Shown here: positions 22,605-26,668 of the stretch, piece by piece
How the letters are laid out: every line of letters starts with the position of its first letter
Numbering within the stretch: position 1 is the first letter of the stretch
The notes under the pieces: generated by a model
What the model saw: only the letters and a program-made list of their open reading frames with translations
Database searches by the model: none
What the model was told of the DNA's origin: nothing
Program-made: the position numbers and the translations under genes
Origin: Pelagibacteraceae bacterium AG-339-N18
Lineage (GTDB): Bacteria; Pseudomonadota; Alphaproteobacteria; Pelagibacterales; Pelagibacteraceae
DNA length: 26,668 nt
Direction: 5' to 3'
NCBI GenBank assembly: GCA_003282055.1
Contig: QCAD01000004.1
Location: 1 to 26,668, forward strand

Positions 22605-23777
22605 ATGATTAACTATTTATCTAAACCTTTTATATGGTTTTTTAAACTTGAAGCTGCAAGCGGATTAGTATTATTGTTTGCAGCTATAATCGCATTGATA
22701 GTTAGTAATTCAGGATATTCTGAGATTTATTTTTCTACTTTAAATGAATATTTATTTATAGGTATTAATGATTTTGGACTAAAATTGTCCGTTATTCATT
22801 GGATTAATGATGCTTTAATGGCAATTTTCTTTTTCTTTGTAACTCTTGAGATTAAAAGAGAATTTTTACAAGGAGAATTGTCAAATATTAAACAAGCATT
22901 ATTACCCATAATTGCTGCTGTAGGTGGAATGTTGGTTCCAGCCTTATTTTATGTTTTTATAAATTTTGGCGATAGTGAAACACTAAATGGATGGGCAATA
23001 CCTTCGGCAACAGATATAGCTTTTTCACTTGGAGTATTATCATTATTGGGAAAACGTGTACCACTCTCTTTAAAAGTTTTTTTAACTGCATTAGCTATTA
23101 TTGATGACTTAGGAGCTATTGTTATTATTGCTGTATTTTACTCAGGGGACTTAAGTATCAAATATTTGAGTCTAATGCTTTTAGCTTTTATTATTTTATT
23201 AGTTATTAATAAATTTAATATTAAAAAATTCTTTCCTTACTTAATAGTTGGCTTGTTTCTTTGGGATTTTACTCATAATTCGGGGATTCATGCCACGATA
23301 GCAGGTGTTCTTTTAGCAATGACTATACCTCATCGTAAAAAAGAAAAAGATTTTTCTCTTTTAATAAAAATTGAACATGCAATAAGCCCTTATGTAGCTT
23401 TTGGAATAATGCCTTTATTTGCTTTTGCAAATGCCGGTGTTTCACTAGAAGGTTTGTCCTTTGGATCATTACTTAATAAAGTTCCATTAGGAATTGTTTT
23501 AGGATTATTTTTAGGTAAACAATTAGGTGTATTTGTTTTTTCATATGTATCTATTAAAACTAAAATTGCTCAAATGCCTAATAATTCAAATTGGTATAAC
23601 TTTTATGGTGTTGGTGTTTTAACTGGTATTGGTTTTACTATGAGTCTTTTTGTAGGAAATTTAGCTTTTGTTGATAATTTACAATATATGGACGGTGTTA
23701 AGATTGGTGTATTAACTGGGTCACTATTATCCACTTTATTTGGTTACTTTTTGATATTACTCACTCCTAATAAATAA
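22605..23777 (+). CDS. nhaA: Na+/H+ antiporter NhaA
   Basis: A 390-residue integral membrane protein with 12 hydrophobic helices. It exchanges one Na+ for two H+ across the inner membrane. WAIPSATDIAFSLGVLSLLG carries the aspartate of helix IV (D133 in E. coli), LAIIDDLGAIVIIAVFY the two ion-binding aspartates (D163 and D164), and the helix X lysine lies in FLGKQLGVF; GIGFTMSLFV follows in helix XI. The start is immediately adjacent to the preceding stop. Fits sodium handling in seawater. Confidence 0.97.
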   Translation: MINYLSKPFIWFFKLEAASGLVLLFAAIIALIVSNSGYSEIYFSTLNEYLFIGINDFGLKLSVIHWINDALMAIFFFFVTLEIKREFLQGELSNIKQALLPIIAAVGGMLVPALFYVFINFGDSETLNGWAIPSATDIAFSLGVLSLLGKRVPLSLKVFLTALAIIDDLGAIVIIAVFYSGDLSIKYLSLMLLAFIILLVINKFNIKKFFPYLIVGLFLWDFTHNSGIHATIAGVLLAMTIPHRKKEKDFSLLIKIEHAISPYVAFGIMPLFAFANAGVSLEGLSFGSLLNKVPLGIVLGLFLGKQLGVFVFSYVSIKTKIAQMPNNSNWYNFYGVGVLTGIGFTMSLFVGNLAFVDNLQYMDGVKIGVLTGSLLSTLFGYFLILLTPNK

Positions 23778-23787
23778 TTTTTATTGA

Positions 23788-24333
23788 ATGAATAAATTTT
23801 TAATAGTCGGATTAACTTTACTTATGCTTTTTTTTAAAAATAACTCATTAGCAAATTATGATAAAATTTTTTATGACTTTAAAATTGAGAGTATAACAGG
23901 TGAAATTATTAACTTCAGTGAATATAAAGACAAAGTTGTTTTAGTTGTCAATACAGCAAGCTATTGTGGCTTCACTAAGCAATATGGTGAATTACAAGAA
24001 CTATGGGATAAATATAAATCCAAAGGTTTAATTGTTCTTGGAGTTCCTTCTGATTCATTTAATCAAGAAAAAAAAAATAATTTAGAGGTTAAAGAATTTT
24101 GTAATATAAATTTTAATATTAATTTTCCTCTCTCAACCATTACAGATGTAAAAGGCAAAAATGCCCATGATTTATTTATTTGGGCTGAAAAAAACTATGG
24201 TAAATCAGCAATTCCTAAATGGAACTTTCATAAAATTTTGATTAATAAAAAAGGTAAAGTTGAAGATACATTTGCGTCCTTTACCAAACCAATGTCAAAA
24301 AAAATATTAAATAAGATTGAAAGTATTTTATAG
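23788..24333 (+). CDS. Secreted glutathione peroxidase-like thiol peroxidase
   Basis: A 181-residue protein with a cleavable signal peptide (residues 1-22, ending NSLA), placing it in the periplasm. The active-site cysteine is residue 60 in NTASYCGFTKQYGELQ; the glutamine (about 93, SDSFNQE) and tryptophan (about 145, PKWNFHK) of the catalytic triad are present. A second cysteine in EFCNINF (about 105) sits where thioredoxin-dependent members have their resolving cysteine, so thioredoxin-like reductants are more likely than glutathione. It reduces hydroperoxides. It overlaps the convergent hydrolase gene by 6 bases. Confidence 0.93.
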   Translation: MNKFLIVGLTLLMLFFKNNSLANYDKIFYDFKIESITGEIINFSEYKDKVVLVVNTASYCGFTKQYGELQELWDKYKSKGLIVLGVPSDSFNQEKKNNLEVKEFCNINFNINFPLSTITDVKGKNAHDLFIWAEKNYGKSAIPKWNFHKILINKKGKVEDTFASFTKPMSKKILNKIESIL

Positions 24334-25098
24334 TTTTAATGACAGCCCATCATGAGCTGGTGTAACATTATTAGGTAAAATTTTCTTCAATTCATTATAA
24401 TCTAGAACAGGTGATAAATTTGTTAATATTGCTTTTTTTGGCTTAAATTTACTGATGATTGATAAAGATGTCTCTAAATTAAAATGTGATGGATGGTAGT
24501 CATACCACAAGCAATCTATTACTAAGTATTTTAGGTTTTTAAAGAACTTATAGTCTTTATTATAAATTTTACTTACATCACTAATGTAAGCAAGTTTTTT
24601 ATCAATTATAAAACAATTCGATTTTACCTTACCATGCTCAACCTCTATAGATTTAATTTTTATTTTTTTATTTTTATGTTTAATAAAAAAGTTTTTTTCA
24701 AGTTTATTTATTCTTAAAGTTGCAGGGTATTCCTTTGAGTAACCATTAAATATATAAGAAAAAGTATTTTTTAAAGATTTTTTAGTTGAGTTATCTGCAT
24801 AAACATTAATTTGCTTTTTACTATTTATATAGAATGATCTTAAGTCATTAATTCCATGAGTTTGATCACCATGCATATGAGAATAAAACACCTTATTTAT
24901 CTTATTTATATTATGACGTAAGAGTTGTTGTCTCAAGTCAGGAGATGTATCTATTAATATATTTTCTTCCAAAGTCTGAATTAATGCAGAACATCTTGTT
25001 CTGTAATTTTTCTTATTTTTTGGATTGCAATTTCCAAAAAAACCGTCTGCTCTTGGAACACCCATTGAACTACCACAACCTAAAATAATAAATTTCAT
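24328..25098 (-). CDS. PhnP-like metallo-beta-lactamase-fold hydrolase
   Basis: A 256-residue protein with the PhnP/lipoate-octanoyl-like start FIILGCGSSMGVPRADGFFGNC, then a DTSPDLRQQLL strand, the metal motif YSHMHGDQTHGINDLR, VEHGKVKS, LAYISDVS and HFNLETSLSI with later metal ligands. The usual HxHxDH motif is HxHxDQ here, with the next His two residues on; as far as I recall that is also seen in other alphaproteobacterial members (HADQTHG). Likely a phosphodiesterase or related hydrolase. It lies 8 bases after the tatD stop in the same direction. Confidence 0.88.
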   Translation of the reverse strand: MKFIILGCGSSMGVPRADGFFGNCNPKNKKNYRTRCSALIQTLEENILIDTSPDLRQQLLRHNINKINKVFYSHMHGDQTHGINDLRSFYINSKKQINVYADNSTKKSLKNTFSYIFNGYSKEYPATLRINKLEKNFFIKHKNKKIKIKSIEVEHGKVKSNCFIIDKKLAYISDVSKIYNKDYKFFKNLKYLVIDCLWYDYHPSHFNLETSLSIISKFKPKKAILTNLSPVLDYNELKKILPNNVTPAHDGLSLKL

Positions 25099-25106
25099 AC
25101 GATACT

Positions 25107-25865
25107 TTAAGAGAAGAGATTGTTAAAATTATTAGTTGTTATTTTAATAAGTTCAGATTTTGATATATTTTTAATTTCAGCGAGTTTACTAGCGGTATAG
25201 CCTATAAAAGAAGGTTCATTTTTTTTTCCTCTATTTGGAACTGGTGCTAAAAAAGGACTATCTGTCTCAATAAGAATTTTATTTAAAGGAAGAAATTTAA
25301 ATGTTTCTTGAAGATTTGTGGAATTTTTGAACGTGATTATTCCGCTAGCAGAAAAAAAAGCATTAAGTTGAAGAAGTTTTTCTGCAAAATTTTTAGAACC
25401 AGTAAAACAGTGCATTAAAATTTTAATATCTTTATCTTTGTATTCATTCAAAATTTTAAATGTATCCTCTTCTGCATTTCTTGAATGTATTATTAGAGGA
25501 GCTTTAGTGACTATTGCAGCTTCAATATGCTCTATAAAACTTTTTATTTGTTTGTCTCTATCGCTATTATTGTAATAAAAATCTAGTCCTGTTTCTCCAA
25601 TACCAATAATTTTAGAATTCTCATTAAAATTATTGATAATTTCCTCAGATCCAATTGACTTATCATCAGCCTCATGAGGGTGGATACCTATTGTTCCATA
25701 TATTATTTCATATATATTGACTATATTTTTAATTTTTTCAAAACTTTCAAGGGATGTAGAAATAGTTAAAAGCTTTTCTATTCCGACTTCTTTAGAACGC
25801 AATATTACGTTTGTTAAGTCACTATATAAAGGTTCATGATCTAAATGGCAGTGTGAGTCAATCAT
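25107..25865 (-). CDS. tatD: TatD-family metal-dependent hydrolase
   Basis: A 252-residue TIM-barrel enzyme with all the TatD metal ligands in order: DSHCHLDHE at the N-terminus, GIHPHEA, GIGETGLDFYY, IIHSRNAEEDT, LMHCFTGS and IETDSPFLAPVP. TatD enzymes are 3'-5' exonucleases or DNases implicated in DNA turnover and repair. It starts inside the metG stop (ATGA, 25862-25865), so the pair is translationally coupled; metG-tatD adjacency is widespread in bacteria. Confidence 0.95.
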   Translation of the reverse strand: MIDSHCHLDHEPLYSDLTNVILRSKEVGIEKLLTISTSLESFEKIKNIVNIYEIIYGTIGIHPHEADDKSIGSEEIINNFNENSKIIGIGETGLDFYYNNSDRDKQIKSFIEHIEAAIVTKAPLIIHSRNAEEDTFKILNEYKDKDIKILMHCFTGSKNFAEKLLQLNAFFSASGIITFKNSTNLQETFKFLPLNKILIETDSPFLAPVPNRGKKNEPSFIGYTASKLAEIKNISKSELIKITTNNFNNLFS

Positions 25866-26668
25866 TTATTTTTTTCAATTTTTTTAAAAAGAATATCTAT
25901 TTTATTAATTTTATCAATACGTGATAAAAAATTGTTATCCTCTATTGAAGAAATATTTATATCTTTTTCTTTTAAGTTAAAAATTTTAATAGCCTTCAAA
26001 GATGTGTTTGGGATAATAGGATACAACAAGAAACTTATTTTTCGCACAATTTCTAAAGTAGTAAAAACTATCGTATTCAATCTCAAAATATCATCTTTTT
26101 TTTTCCATGGTTCTTGATCGTTAAAATATTTATTAGCCTCGAACATAGATTTAACAATAAAATCTATATAAAAATTAATATCTTGGTCATCTACTTTTTT
26201 CCTAATTTGATTAATATTTTTTTTAAAATTATCTAAAATTTTAAGATCTGTTTTCTGAAAACTTATATCTTTAGGAATTTTTCCATCACAATTTTTAATA
26301 GTAAAAGCTATTACACGCTGACATAAATTACCATAATTATTCGCTAAATCACTATTAATACAATCTTCGAGTCTTTCCTGAGAGATATTGCCATCATTAC
26401 CAAATGAAACTTCCTTAATAAGGTAGTATCTAAGTGGATCAAGACCATATTGATCAATAATTTCAATTGGATCTAAAATATTTCCTTTTGATTTTGACAT
26501 CTTTTCCTCTCCTGAAAGTATCCATCCGTGTCCATAAACTTTTTTAGGGGGTTCTAATTTTGCCGCTAATAAAAAAGCCGGCCAATAAACAGCATGAAAT
26601 CTAAGAATATCTTTTCCAATTAAATGAATAGAGGCTGGCCAAAATGTTTTATACAAACTATCATTTTT
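25862..26668 (-). CDS. metG: Methionyl-tRNA synthetase, C-terminal part
   Basis: The frame is open to the edge of the window, so the N-terminal half is missing. The visible part starts in the catalytic domain: YKTFWPASIHLIGKDILRFHAVYWPAFLLAA, followed by GHGWILSGEEKMSKSKGN with the KMSKS loop, LRYYLIKEVSFGNDGNISQ, and the helical anticodon-binding domain ending with LYPIIPNTSLKAIKIF. No C-terminal dimerisation (tRNA-binding EMAP) domain follows. It charges tRNA-Met, and is the upstream partner of tatD. Confidence 0.96.
   Translation of the reverse strand, partial: KNDSLYKTFWPASIHLIGKDILRFHAVYWPAFLLAAKLEPPKKVYGHGWILSGEEKMSKSKGNILDPIEIIDQYGLDPLRYYLIKEVSFGNDGNISQERLEDCINSDLANNYGNLCQRVIAFTIKNCDGKIPKDISFQKTDLKILDNFKKNINQIRKKVDDQDINFYIDFIVKSMFEANKYFNDQEPWKKKDDILRLNTIVFTTLEIVRKISFLLYPIIPNTSLKAIKIFNLKEKDINISSIEDNNFLSRIDKINKIDILFKKIEKNK

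Noticed and set aside
24820..24910. HxHxDQ in the PhnP-like protein as a defective metal site
   Set aside because: The motif HMHGDQTHG resembles HADQTHG of other alphaproteobacterial members as I remember them, so it appears family-typical rather than broken.

Overview
The window is a gene-dense, strongly AT-rich stretch of alphaproteobacterial chromosome, most likely from the SAR11 (Pelagibacterales) clade. The reasons are very short or overlapping gene junctions, lysine/asparagine/isoleucine-rich proteins, the alphaproteobacterial order bamE / cytochrome bc1 chaperone-rpmF-plsX-ihfA-merR, rplM-rpsI-argC, and a tandem SAM-II plus SAM-V type leader in front of metY. Both edges cut a gene: the membrane pyrophosphatase on the left and methionyl-tRNA synthetase on the right.

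Layout. 1-5.7 kb: end of hppA, a BamE-like lipoprotein, then a tightly packed operon (bc1 chaperone, L32, PlsX, IHF-alpha, MerR regulator, L33), a chorismate mutase and heme A synthase. 5.7-7.2 kb: metY on the minus strand with its leader RNA. 7.2-12.4 kb: rplM-rpsI, then argC, a 53-codon lipoprotein gene overlapping both neighbours, homoserine dehydrogenase and two carriers (AEC and EamA types). 12.4-13.66 kb: a gene-poor zone with an extremely AT-rich tract, a minimal O6-alkylguanine methyltransferase, a GC-rich (51%) stretch that tiles into five hairpins and ends in a U-run (candidate structured RNA), and a small membrane protein. 13.66-19.6 kb: an accessory block with a tyrosine recombinase beside a long inverted repeat, followed by an overlapping operon for cell-surface glycans (two single-domain glycosyltransferases, an FkbM methyltransferase, a 707-residue double glycosyltransferase and a GIY-YIG protein) running directly downstream of tRNA-Glu. 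19.6-26.7 kb: core genes again, namely class II fructose bisphosphatase, an SbmA/BacA-like transporter, an NDUFS4-like complex I subunit behind tRNA-Pro, a zinc-ribbon protein, NhaA, a secreted glutathione peroxidase, a PhnP-like metallo-beta-lactamase-fold hydrolase, TatD and metG.

How it works together. Methionine/threonine precursors (hom), sulfur assimilation (metY under SAM-sensing RNA) and arginine synthesis (argC) are represented, as are respiratory maintenance (ctaA, bc1 chaperone, complex I subunit) and ion energetics (H+-PPase, NhaA). The most unusual material is the putative structured RNA at 13.1-13.3 kb, the inverted repeat at the recombinase promoter, and a recurring pattern of genes starting at, or within a few bases of, a predicted transcript 5' end, including two protein genes that begin 5-6 bases after the CCA of a tRNA. 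No CRISPR array, insertion sequence or rRNA gene was seen.
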